A stretch of 64,000 nucleotides of DNA from Rotaria sordida. Taxonomy: Eukaryota; Rotifera; Eurotatoria; Philodinida; Philodinidae. Below, piece after piece: positions 1-10,328 of this stretch. Location of the stretch: positions 1-64,000 of the forward strand of contig CAJNOL010001063.1 in NCBI GenBank assembly GCA_905250125.1. Direction: 5' to 3'. The first letter of the stretch is position 1. The number at the start of each line of letters is the position of its first letter. A model generated the notes under the pieces. The model ran no database searches. It saw nothing but the letters and a program-made list of their open reading frames with translations, and was not told the DNA's origin. A program made the translations under genes and the position numbers.

Positions 1-2
1 TA

Positions 3-1421
3 CCAGCTGAACCTTTTCGACCAGTTATCGGTCAACTGTTTGAAATTCGTTCGTTTTTACAACATAGTCATATAATGGAATATTTCAATAGTTTGCAAAC
101 AAAACATGGCTCCGTATTTCTCATAGCCATGAAATCAGAACTGCGTCTTGTCGTTCATGAACCTGATTATATTAGAGACATATTAAAGATTCAAAAGAAA
201 AATTACATTAAAGCTGACTTTTATAAACTTACTCTTAGTCCTGTGATCGGTCTGCATAACTTATTGGTGAGCGAAGGTGAAGAACATGAACGTTCCCGTC
301 GAATGTTAAATCCAGCGTTCCATTATGTTAACTTACGATCGATGATTCCTATTATGGTAGGGCAGACACAAAAGGTATTTGAACACTGGTTGAATAAAAG
401 AGAACTTGATGTGCAAGAAGAATTAAGTACATTAACTTTAAGGATAATTGTCTCTACAGCATTCGGTCAAAATTACGAAACCATTCAAAACAGTCAACAA
501 ATCATACATGAAATATTTACAGACGTTCTGGATGCTATACAGCATCGCTTATTTAATCCTCTGTTGTTGATTCCCTTTCTGTCGATGCTTCCCATCATAA
601 AAAAGCCTATAATTGATCAAGGTGCAGACAAAATTCGTCAATTTGTTGATCAAATCATTCTAGCACGTAGACAAGGTTCTAGTCAAAGTCAATGTCAAGG
701 CAGTGATATTCTTGATTTACTTCTTTCAGCTAAAGATAGTAATAATCAAGGTTTTTCAAACGAACAAATTCGTGAAGAAACATTAGCCTTTATTCTAGCT
801 GGACATGAAACAACAAGTACTTTAATTACATGGTGCTTGTATGTTGTTATGACCAATCCTGAAGTTTATCGTGCTTGTCTACAGGAAGTCGATCATATTT
901 TACAGGATGGTACTGAACTTGACCATCATAAATTGGATGAATTACAAGTGATCGAAGCTGTGATTTATGAAACACTTCGTTTATATCCACCAGCACCATT
1001 CTTTATTCGACAATGCATTCATGAACATACCATTGGTGGCGGTGATTCAAAACAACCACCAATATCTGTACCTCGAGGAGTTATTGTTCATATAAATACG
1101 TATATTCTTCATCGATTAGAAACATACTGGGGTATGAATGCTGAACAATTTGATTATAAACGATGGTTAAAGAATCCAGAAACGGGTATCAAACCGAAAC
1201 TCAAGCATCCATTCTGTTATTTGCCATTCTCGGCTGGAAATCGCAATTGTATCGGACAACATTTTGCACTTCTTGAATCTAAAGTGATTTTATCTCTTTT
1301 CTTTAAATATTTCACATTTAAGATGGTTGAAGATCAGATTATTTTTCCCGACTTCTCATTAACAATGAAACTTGCATATGGACTTCGAATAAGAATTAAA
1401 CGACGATCATTATCCGAATAG
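3..1421 (+). CDS. Cytochrome P450 monooxygenase (5' end outside window)
   Basis: Haem-thiolate monooxygenase, normally ER-anchored and using P450 reductase to oxidise lipophilic substrates. The frame is open from base 3, before the ATG at 75, and that stretch begins with a proline-rich hinge (PAEPFRPVIGQL), so the true start and membrane anchor lie upstream of the window. Counting from the ATG at 75 (448 residues): the I-helix oxygen-binding motif AGHETT is at 242-247, the K-helix ExxR (ETLR) at 299-302, and the haem loop PFSAGNRNCIG at 384-394, with Cys392 the expected iron ligand. All key motifs are intact and no stop or frameshift is seen; TAG at 1419. The overall look (FxxGxRxCIG, HERSRRMLNPAF) suggests the CYP3/CYP4 clans, but I cannot assign a subfamily or substrate. 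No intron falls in the visible part. Confidence 0.95.
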   Translation, partial: PAEPFRPVIGQLFEIRSFLQHSHIMEYFNSLQTKHGSVFLIAMKSELRLVVHEPDYIRDILKIQKKNYIKADFYKLTLSPVIGLHNLLVSEGEEHERSRRMLNPAFHYVNLRSMIPIMVGQTQKVFEHWLNKRELDVQEELSTLTLRIIVSTAFGQNYETIQNSQQIIHEIFTDVLDAIQHRLFNPLLLIPFLSMLPIIKKPIIDQGADKIRQFVDQIILARRQGSSQSQCQGSDILDLLLSAKDSNNQGFSNEQIREETLAFILAGHETTSTLITWCLYVVMTNPEVYRACLQEVDHILQDGTELDHHKLDELQVIEAVIYETLRLYPPAPFFIRQCIHEHTIGGGDSKQPPISVPRGVIVHINTYILHRLETYWGMNAEQFDYKRWLKNPETGIKPKLKHPFCYLPFSAGNRNCIGQHFALLESKVILSLFFKYFTFKMVEDQIIFPDFSLTMKLAYGLRIRIKRRSLSE

Positions 1422-1519
1422 ACATGTTATCTCGTAGCTTCTAACTAAAGTAAACATAATGGACGTAACGAAGTTAACACAAACATATCATAAAGACTCA
1501 AATATATATTCCAGATATG

Positions 1520-1830
1520 CGGTAGTTGATTTTTTTTTTGAATTGTCTCGTCTATTCTTCGTGTCGCTTGTGAATGCAATAGACATAAATTGACGGAATT
1601 TGACGAAGATTGTAAATGCGAAGTACTACTTGTCGATTCAATTGATTACCTACTATCAAAATAATTCTATTTTCTTTAGATACCGACTTTATACAATTCT
1701 CGTAATGTTTCTTGTCTGGAAATGTCTGCCAACAATTAACCGAGGGTAGATGTGGAACAGGTATAGATGTGAATAGACGCTTATAGCCACCAGTAGATCC
1801 TGATGGATTGTTTAAATAAGTTTCTTCTAT
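1520..1830 (-). pseudogene. Relic of the N-terminal domain of an ART-TPR type gene
   Basis: Read on the minus strand, one frame gives an NCWQTFPDKKHYENCI segment followed by NRIILIVGNQLNRQVV and IPSIYVYCIHKRHEE. This parallels the N-terminal domain of the ADP-ribosyltransferase-like/TPR gene at 27343-29457 (INRLQTFVDPDEF, LAILIVSGQLGRLVV, VSSIYVYCFDKEANEQW). The conserved Trp after HEE is replaced by TAG. No ART or TPR sequence follows, so this is an isolated decayed exon. The identification rests on the in-window comparison only. Confidence 0.55.
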
Positions 1831-2872
1831 AACACATGGAAGTTTTAAATTATTTTATAATTCATTTGTGTGATAAATTCTACACATATCAACTGATGTT
1901 GAGATTATTATGTCACAACAGAGAATGCAAACAAAGAGACGCGAAAAAATTCAATACTAATTTGATAACTGTCTTTCGAAGGCGATTATTCAGGAATCGC
2001 CATCCTCCAAAACATCGAATACAATAACACACGCACAAGTCATAGCATAGATTACAATACTCTCAATATTTGTAACAAAAATCGTCAAAGGTGATATTCG
2101 TGAAGGTTGCAGTTTATGTCGTTGTTTTGTTCCTATTGCTTTATGGTTTGATATTACAAGGATTGTCAGTAGGAACCAGATTATGAAATTCTTGTTCTGT
2201 GTTTGAATCCATTACTTTCATCTCATTTTTCACACAAATACAAACTAAAATGAAATAAGAAAAAAAACCGAACAAATTATATAGTCGTAATCAATATATA
2301 GAGTAGTGCTCTTATTCATATTTTTTCATGCCTGCAAGTCAACGAAAGCAGCACACGCATGTGCAACAAAACCGTAGCAAAAAAAAATACAAGAATAGAC
2401 AAATAAACTTCTACCTCTAACTGAATGGAAAGAGAGTAGGAATCATAAGCACAAATGGATTTTTATGCGGTATACTGTGACCTGTAACTGGGTTTTTTGA
2501 GTAGACAACGTGAGGAACGATGCATTCTTTTTCTTTCAAGTTCATTCGCTAGTTCTTTACTGTCATACAAGATCTTCGCTGTGACAACTTCTTTCTCGTT
2601 TATTGACTATGTATTTTACCGATGTGAAAAGTATTTAACACTGAAAGGTACCAAGAATATCGAGTGAAATACTAGAAATGTAATCTATTTCTTCCAATGT
2701 TCAGCTGGACATTTATAGAAAATTTGAATAAATACATCACAACGATAGAAATCTCTCGTTGTTCGATACGTCATTGTTGCCTTTTCTCTGGATAGAAGAG
2801 TCGCAACGAGCAATTTGTCGTGCTAGCCATTTTAATTCGTAGGTTAGCCAGCACAAGAGACAGTAGAAAACT

Positions 2873-2940
2873 AGGGTATGAATATGAGAGTGTATATGGA
2901 CGTCCAACATCGCTAGACCACATTACATCCACACCCTATT
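2873..2940. repeat. Telomere-like hairpin, copy a
   Basis: The left arm AGGGTATGAATATGAGAGTG faces a right arm whose complement reads AGGGTGTGGATGTAATGTGG, an imperfect inverted repeat of GTGTGG-type units about 70 bp long. It is the most degraded member of the family. Confidence 0.45.
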
Positions 2941-4130
2941 CAAGCTATCAGTATGTGATTTTATATTGACTTTTTCTATAAGCATTACATTATCTTTCTG
3001 GCCAATATCAAATTTGTTTTACTGCATATTGAAGAAGATCAATGCTACGTAGTTTGGTTGTAATCTGTGAATTATACTTCTGAGCGAACAGATAACATTG
3101 ACATTCAAATGCTGAGCTGATAATTGATAAAAGAAAATTATCAATAATATCACTACGTGTTAATATATCACATGGAAAGTATCGATCATTCTTTTTTTTT
3201 CCTTGAATAGCATATAATATCGACAATACTGTCAGTTTTCTCACTTTCAAAAGTACAAGCATATGTGAGTAATAAGGATTACCGATGAAGAAAATTAAAT
3301 CAATTTATTTTCGTATTGCTTTCTATTATAAAATAAGTTAGAGTTGAGTTATTTCATTCTATTTCTATGCATATATGAAGCAAAGAAAAGAAAAATTTCT
3401 TTTTCTCTCATTCTCTCTTTGTCTTATACCCATATACGTTTCATCTTGTTTATAGAGTAATTGTCTGAATTAGTTATTCCCTTAAGTCTATCTGTATTAA
3501 GAATCAGTGTATACTTCAGTATTTGTAATGGATATCTTAGCTAAATGTGTAAGAATGAAGATATCTACATTAGATAAATTGCTTTTTTTTTACGTAAATA
3601 GTTCAGAATGAAAAAAGAAGCAAGGTATGTAACGTATTATAAAAAATACCAGCATACGTGTTACATGTTAAGGATTAGAATAGCAACACATTCGATTAAT
3701 TGTTCTTTAATAGAAACATTTGATAGAGAAAGTTCACTACGAGTATGTATATCGAATGATACGTTGGAGAAAATTGAATTTTTTGCTAACTATGAAAGAA
3801 AATGTGAAACTCCAACGGATGCAAAAGCTTTAAAAGAAACATCCTCGTTCTAGAGAAGAAAAACATATTAATATGCATAGAGAGACGTCGCGTGCCAATT
3901 TCAGAATCAACTCAGCATATACGATAATTCTCAGACTTCCTAACGCCTAATTGTCGCTTATTATTAAATCTCATCTTTAAATTTAGATGCTCTAGAATTG
4001 ATGCAAATAAAAATAAATCTATTGCTGAAGATCAAATAGAACATTTATTAACCATCGCAGTTCTGATTGTAATATTCTAAGTGTAAGAAACTGGCTTAAT
4101 AATTCGTCGGTCAATGTTTATAATTAATTT

Positions 4131-4546
4131 ATCGATTATATTCGAATTATAAATTAGATTGATGTTAGATTAATATTTATTTATTCATTTATTATCTGAA
4201 AATGTTTCAGAGGATTTCTTTCTCTTTCGTCAGTTCATTTACCTTTATATTATAATTAAGTGAGCATATTACTACTTCTGCATCTGTCTGTCTTTTTCTT
4301 TTTTCTGATAGCAAAACAGAATGACAAGCCGGTAATATTGTATGATTCAACTTACGTATTTTTATCCTGCATTCTACTATTAGAAAAAACAGGCAGATGC
4401 ATAAGTAGTTATATGTTCATTTAATTTTAATGTAAAAGTAAATGAACTGACGAAAGAGAAAGAAATCCTCTAAAATGTTTTCAGGTAATAAATGAATAAA
4501 TATTAATCTAACATCAATCTAATTTATAATTCGAATATAATCGATT
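4131..4546. repeat. Foldback element, arms about 165 bp
   Basis: Arm 1 (4131-4299) and the reverse complement of arm 2 (4382-4546) match closely over blocks such as ATCGATTATATTCGAATTAT, GGATTTCTTTCTCTTTCGTC and TTCATTTAC. A loop of about 80 bp separates them. There is no coding capacity, so it looks like a MITE or foldback element. I could not define a target duplication. Confidence 0.75.
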
Positions 4547-4645
4547 AATCACTTAACAGGAAGAGAATTCAATTAATTCTCAACATTTACACGAAATATG
4601 TAATAACTGTTAACAGGTTTTTCCATCAGTATCATTCAAATCGTT

Positions 4646-4788
4646 AAAAATATTTGATTAGTCACCAAAAACGCGTTAAAACAGTGAAAATTTCAATAAC
4701 TCTGAGCGTTTAAACATAAAAATAGTGTTAAAAAATAGATCTGAAACTGTTTTAACGCATTTTTTAGCGATTAATCAAACATTTTTTA
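4646..4788. repeat. Short inverted repeat
   Basis: ATTTGATTAGTCACC followed by GCGTTAAAACAGT at 4646-4684 is mirrored by ACTGTTTTAACGC followed by GCGATTAATCAAA at 4748-4788. This gives a 40-bp stem around a 63-bp loop, with no coding content. Confidence 0.6.
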
Positions 4789-5001
4789 GTTTACATATTG
4801 AGATGCTTAAACGCTATTTTAACGGTTACCGTGTCAGCTTAGGATTTGAGATTACGGTCTTTGCTTAAAAATGTTTTTGGAGGTGTCGAATATGAGCAAA
4901 TGAATATTGTTTCAATCAGTAAAGATTCACAGATAGAGTCATAATCATGCAAGTTGGCACTTGTGAGTGCCTCGAATTGTCTACACCAGCCACATACGTA
5001 G

Positions 5002-6165
5002 GTCTATCCAAAACTAGTGGCGGAGGTACTTTATTTCCATACAGAAAGCTTGAGGAAATTTTCTCTTTATATGCAATGGTAGTGGAAAAAATGCTCTATT
5101 TTTCTATAGTATTTGATCATTCTTTAACTAATATCATAATAATAAAATTTCGATTAGAACTATTTCTTATGATATATGATGATCACATTAGATCATATTG
5201 TCTTCAACGTGTATGTCCATTTTGCTCTTCTCCTCTTTTTTTCTTGTTCTTTCTCGTTTCTTCTTATGCCTAGCCGTCTATATAGATTATGGTAATAAAA
5301 TCACAACTCGTTGCCTGTCACTATGTCACATAATCGCCATATGTCTTGTTCGAGTTTTCGCTAAATTTTTTTTGCATATGCAAAGTCGTTCAGCTCGTTG
5401 AGAACCAGTTAGATGCTTCGACATGTAACAAGCGATAATTTTTTTAAGCTTCAGATGAACGAAAATTATTCGGTAAATAGTGTCATAATCCCGATCAGTT
5501 TCTGTTGTAATATGGGAATCATCGTTTACAAGACTACAGAGTTGTTCAATATTTTTAGGTGTTGTCTCGATTTTAGGTTTGCCAGATCGTACTTCATCTT
5601 TAATCTCTTCACCACTTTCACGAAATCATTTAGACAATCTTTCAACTGTCCGAAGAAGAGAAGGTTCATCGTCGAAAACATAATATAAGGTCAGTACACA
5701 CTTTAATGTAGAACGAAAAATTTTTCTCTATTCATTTAAAACAACAATGAATAGTGTTAAGGCTTAATGTAATTTTATTTTTTTAACTCTCTCGAGAACA
5801 CATTAATAAATCAAACATACACAAAAAGAAAAAAAAATAAATGGGACACGTGTCTTTATATATATATATATGTGTGTGTAAACGGTTAGGCAACTCGCAG
5901 GGATGAGAAAGAACAGAAAAAAAAAGAGGAGAAGAGTAAAATGAACATACACATCGAAGACAATATGACCTAATATTATTGTCACATATCATAAGAAACA
6001 GTTCTTATTGAAATTTTATTATTATGATATTAGTTGAAGAATGATCAAATGCCATAGAAAAAATAGACCATTGTTTGTACTATCACTGCATATAAAGTAA
6101 AAGCTTCCTTAAGTCTTTGATATGGAAATAAACTATCACCGGCGCCACTTTTACATAGCTCTAAA
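5002..6165. mobile_element. Long inverted repeat flanking a dead mariner fragment
   Basis: Arm 1 (about 5002-5290) and the reverse complement of arm 2 (about 5870-6165) run parallel for roughly 280 bp with many substitutions. Shared blocks include AGTGGCG, TTTATTTCCATA, TTTGATCATTCTT, CTAATATCATAATAATAAAA and TCTTCTCCTCTTTTTTT. The loop contains remnants of a mariner-type transposase on the minus strand. The unit may be an old mariner relative with long inverted ends, or a foldback formed by two inverted copies. The arms have clearly diverged, so it is old. Confidence 0.65.
5296..5680 (-). pseudogene. Mariner-family transposase fragment, degenerate
   Basis: Minus-strand reading gives a mariner-like N-terminal region: a FRESGEEIKDEVRSGKPK segment, then TTPKNIEQLCSLVNDDSHIT, and later YMSKHLTGSQRAERLCICKK. 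These correspond to the helix-turn-helix region (RSGRP, then ENIE..., then L...QR..R..ICK) that precedes the catalytic D,D34D domain in mariners. An in-frame TGA precedes FRES, another TGA ends the frame at about 5325, and the whole catalytic domain is missing. It lies in the loop of the 5002-6165 inverted repeat. Confidence 0.65.
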
Positions 6166-6704
6166 TAGCTATTTCAGTCTCTGCAGATAATTCTCCAAGA
6201 TAAATTGATTAGCCAAATTCATACCACAATTAAAATATTTGCCATACTATCTAACAAATAGTGATTTCAAGATGAAAACCTTGTGATCAAACGTAAATAT
6301 AAATTAGTGATGACATGTGTGTAAAAGAACGATTAACTCACTTTGGTTTTATTCAAATAGTGAATGAAAGTATGCGACACGAATAAACAGAGGACCAACG
6401 CAGCATATAAAAGAAGAAAAAAAAGATAATTAACGTATGCACACATTATACATGTGTGTGACAAATGCCCCTCAACATGGTTATGAAGCATGGTAATAGA
6501 AAAAAACTCGTCAAAATGCCTTTTGTTTTTCATAACAACCATGTCACCACGTCGAAGGCCGCTGATCGATTCTCTTTTCTTTCTCTTCTCCATGTGTGTA
6601 TAATTCAACCGTATCTAAAGGTTAAATAGAGAACGCATCACGAGCAAAGAAAAAGGTTTAATTACCTGTGTACAAAATATACTGTTTACTTGTTGTTAAT
6701 AATT

Positions 6705-6930
6705 ATGAGGGTACCCTTGATCATCGTACCAAAATCTGCCAGTTCTCGGGAGCGTTTATCTTTACTAATAATTGTGGGAAGTAGTACTATTATTCTGATA
6801 TTCGTCATGGCACTGGGTTTAGGCTTGGGTATTGGACTAAAACATAGCAAACAAAATCCAACAAACTTTACGACAATAAACTCAACGGAAGCAACTACTT
6901 CAAATATCATAACAACAACAACAACAACCG
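6705..6930 (+). CDS. Membrane-anchor exon, probable first exon of the FG-GAP gene
   Basis: From the ATG at 6705 this encodes about 75 residues: a short cytoplasmic lead with basic residues (SASSRER), one strongly hydrophobic segment of about 30 residues rich in Ile/Val/Leu and ending GLGLGIGL, then an Asn/Thr/Ser-rich stalk (TTINSTEATTSNI and a Thr run) typical of O-glycosylated type II membrane proteins. It ends at a good donor (CCG|GTTAGT) in phase 1, two bases before an in-frame TAG. The FG-GAP exon at 9283 opens after an AG in the matching phase. I infer that the two are joined; a transcript or an additional exon in the 2.35-kb gap could change this. Confidence 0.5.
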
Positions 6931-9282
6931 GTTAGTTGTCTTATCATTATGATTTTCTGTATGTGAGTCTTCATATCAAGTTCTATTTTAATCAGACTCA
7001 TTCAAGGACACTTCACAATTTATCATATCAATCTGTTTGTATAGGATTGCAAGAAAGAATAACAAAATATAAAAGTTTTGCTTTTCTTGTTTCATGATTT
7101 TTAGCACAAGTATCTGTCATTTTGTGAAACTCACATATATTTTCGAAGAAAATGGTGAATGTCAATTTAAGAGCAATTTTTTGCGGTTATCCATCCCTTC
7201 CCATTACAAACCACAGTAACTAGGATAGCCACCCTCCTCATTACAGGCACTCTTCGTTATAGACTTTAGCAATTGAGAATAACATACGTCAGACTTTCTA
7301 GAGTTTTTTTTTTAGAAATTGATCAAGTTATAAGTTTGACAAAATAACGAATATTATTGTTTGTGAGTTGATGAATATATAATAGTGCGTAAGATCTGCT
7401 GTAGATATCATAAATATATAAAACAGACTTATATGTCAATTAATTCAATGATTATAATAATAAGAATATTAAATTAAGAAAACGAATTCAAAAAAAAAAT
7501 TGAAAATAATAAGCGAATAGCAATAATGCAAACAAAAAATAGGATACCTATGAAAAAAATAAAAAGTTTCCTGTTTGAAATACAGAAATTATAGAGGTTC
7601 TTACTCTGGTGATCGATTATCTTGTACAGCAACTATAGTGTAGAAGAGATTTCTCATTTTATGTATATTGTATTCGTTTAATGAGGTTAGAGAGCATATG
7701 TGAGTTTCACATTTTAGCCCTGTAGGAGGCGCTGCGCTAACAAGCTTTTTTTCATGAAACTATTTTCAAATAGCACAAGAAAGCCTCGATAGGATACAGC
7801 TAATCATGAATTACACGAAACTTTTACTATCTTCTAACTTATGCTACTTACTTTGTCTTGTTAGTATGCAGTCAATCAATTTCAATTTTTCATCTATGAA
7901 AAGAGGCTTTAATATGCAAGCTTCGAATCTTTTGTCGAAATTAGTTAATCTCTATGTTTTGCTTTTTTTCGGTGAATACATGGTTTTATCTTCTATGATA
8001 TGATATTAGAAATGAATCGAACTATAACAGCTTCATGTCAGTTTAAATCTGATGAAATGATTGACCATTTTTAGTACCTAGAAATAAATCTAGTTCACCA
8101 ATTTCAACTCTGAGAAATTGATCTAGTGCTTAATCTCATATTATTATAGTTAGATCGTCAATAGAGTTAATCTAGAGAAAGTAATATAGATGTGGGTGTA
8201 GGTCTTTCGCCTACACCTACATTTTTTTGAAAAATTATTAAAAATAATTATGTGAGAGAGAACGATGTGAACTCCGTTTCTTCTCAAAGGTAAACTTCTT
8301 TTTTGAATATTTTTTTTTACCATTTTGCAGAGAATAAAAAGTTACATCGTGTATAAAAACTTAGCTTGGTATATTTTGATGTCAAAAAATGGCAGTAGAT
8401 ATACTATTCGATATCAACTATTATGAACTCATAAATTATGATCTTTCTCACTCATTTTAAACTATAAAGCTTCACTAAATATAGGATATGTAATAACTTC
8501 AATAGTCCGTTTTTTTTTCAGTTATCAATGATCTATCTTTTCATATATTGCACGAATAAATTCTCTGACTTGTTCAAATATAATTTTAATAAACATTTAT
8601 GGGACGATTTTTGACTATTTTCTTGATAGCAGATTGGTAGTACTCAAAAGTCGATATAAGTTAACTTTACTATAATACACCTAAATGAGTTAAAAATTTG
8701 AATTTGATATTTTCAGATAATAACCTTTCGAACACATACGAAAAAAAAGATCAAAAATTAAAATTTTGATCAGTATCTCATATACTAGGGTCATCCGTCG
8801 ATTTTCTCATGGATATTCTCTTAAGAATCGTGAAGAATAGCAATATTCAACTTTTTTAATGAAAAGAATATTAACTGTCATATCGGATATATCCACCCTT
8901 TTCTGTTTGGATGACATAAAAATATATATTGGTCAGTGATCATAATATTCTTGTCAATATCTTGCTTTTTATTGTTGAATGAGACTCACTCCTTTAGTAT
9001 TCACAAATTTTCCTTAATTCTTGAATTATTTTCTCTCAGATCAGTTTGCAGAAAATATACTTTAGAAAGTAAATCTTCCCTATGGATATCTATCTATACA
9101 TTGATTGATAATATTCTTTATAGATAGAGTCAAAATGAAAGCTTAATTGTAAGTCAACTCTATATTGTTGTATTTAAGTGTAACAAAAAGTGAATACTTC
9201 ATAAATAAATGAACTGGTGTTTACATTAGTTGAATATACTTTTACGTGTTGTGCATTCATTTAAATATTGTACTGTTTGCAG
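6931..9282 (+). other. Putative long intron, no gene seen
   Basis: This 2.35-kb AT-rich gap lies between the anchor exon and the FG-GAP exon. It contains only short ORFs without recognisable features and one telomere-like hairpin at 8190-8221. It is far longer than most introns in the window. Confidence 0.4.
8190..8221. repeat. Telomere-like hairpin, copy b
   Basis: TGTGGGTGTAGG faces CCTACACCTACA across an 8-bp loop. It is the tightest and cleanest member of the GTGTGG-type hairpin family. Confidence 0.7.
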
Positions 9283-10328
9283 TGATGCCCTGTGTAAATA
9301 CTCTTGGATTTTGGACAACTTTTGCAACGGGATCTCACCCGATCTCCGTCACATCGGGTGATTTGAACAGTGATACACGACTAGATTTGGTTATAGCCAA
9401 TTCTGGTAGTAACAATGTCGGAGTATTTCTTGGTAAAGGGGATGGTACCTTCCAAAATCAGATTATGTATGCAGCTGGTACAAAACCAGATTCTGTGATA
9501 ACAGGTGATTTCAATAGTGATAATATATTGGATCTCGTTACGGTAAACAGCGATACCAACGTCGTCAGTGTGCTACTCGGCAATGGGAATGGGACCTTTC
9601 AGGCGGCGAAAACTTATACTACAGGTTTAAATCCAACTTCTGCGATATCAGGTGATTTCAATAGTGATAATAGACAAGATCTAGCTGTTACCAATAATAA
9701 TAATAATACCATTAGCATTCTCCTGGGTAACGGTGATGGCAGCTTTCAAGATCAAGTGACGTATATGACAGGTAAAAGCGCATTCTCCGTCATATCTAGT
9801 GATTTCAATAATGATTCACAACTTGATCTTGCTCTTGTGAATGCTGACAGTAACAACGTTGGTATACTAATGGGCCATGGCAATGGAGCGTTTCAAACTC
9901 AAATAACATATTCGACAGATATGTTTCCGGTCTCTGTAGTATCAAGTGATTTTAACAATGATGGAAAAATAGATCTAGCCATAGTTAATTTTTTTAAAAG
10001 TAGTGCAAGTGTGCTACTGGGTGATGGTAATGGAAACTTTCAGAATCAAACAACATATTCAACAGAAAAAAAGCCGGTTATTATCAGAGCGGGTAATCTT
10101 AATAATGACGCAAATGTAGATCTTGCTATAGTTAACTCGGGTAGTAATAGTATTAGTGTACTTCTTGGAAATGGTAATGGTAGCTTCCAGACTCAGAAGA
10201 TATACAAAACAGGAAATAATCCATCATCTATTGTACTTGGCGATTTCAATAACGATACAAAACTAGATCTTGTTGTGACGAATTTTGCTGATAATAGTGC
10301 TACCGTCTTTCTGAACATATGTCCGTAA
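9283..10328 (+). CDS. FG-GAP/VCBS beta-propeller repeat protein
   Basis: Encodes seven consecutive repeats of exactly 49 residues (the last truncated), each with a calcium-binding loop of the DFNSDNxxDLxVxN type (variants DFNNDGKIDLAIVN, DLNSDTRLDLVIAN) followed by VLLGNGNGTFQ. This is the FG-GAP/VCBS fold: an extracellular, Ca2+-dependent beta-propeller as in integrin alpha chains, usually for adhesion or carbohydrate/protein binding. There is no ATG at 9246, only GTG. The first ATG is at 9285, just after a pyrimidine-rich AG (9282), so I place an exon start at 9283. The phase fits the anchor exon ending at 6930, giving a type II membrane protein with a Thr-rich stalk. TAA at 10326. The near-identical repeat length suggests internal tandem duplication. 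Ligand unknown. Confidence 0.85.

Larger units (their letters stand above)
1831..6704. other. Gene-poor, AT-rich interval with repeats
   Basis: I see no convincing gene here. The short ORFs (for example at 3008-3262 minus and 3608-3853 plus) have no recognisable motif. The interval holds one telomere-like hairpin (2873-2940), two smaller inverted repeats (4131-4546, 4646-4788) and a larger inverted repeat enclosing a mariner fragment (5002-6165), each listed separately. Confidence 0.6.

Noticed and set aside
3008..3262. 84-codon minus-strand ORF with an ATG
   Set aside because: No motif, no splice context and no partner exon; composition like the surrounding AT-rich DNA.
3608..3853. 81-codon plus-strand ORF with an ATG
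   Set aside because: No recognisable domain and low-complexity surroundings; length is within chance expectation.
7806..8003. 65-codon plus-strand ORF inside the putative long intron
   Set aside because: Hydrophobic and Asn/Ser/Leu-rich without a family pattern or splice sites that would link it to the FG-GAP gene.
9246..9284. Apparent signal peptide before the FG-GAP repeats
   Set aside because: The frame there begins with GTG, not ATG, and runs through a good splice acceptor, so it is more likely intron sequence.
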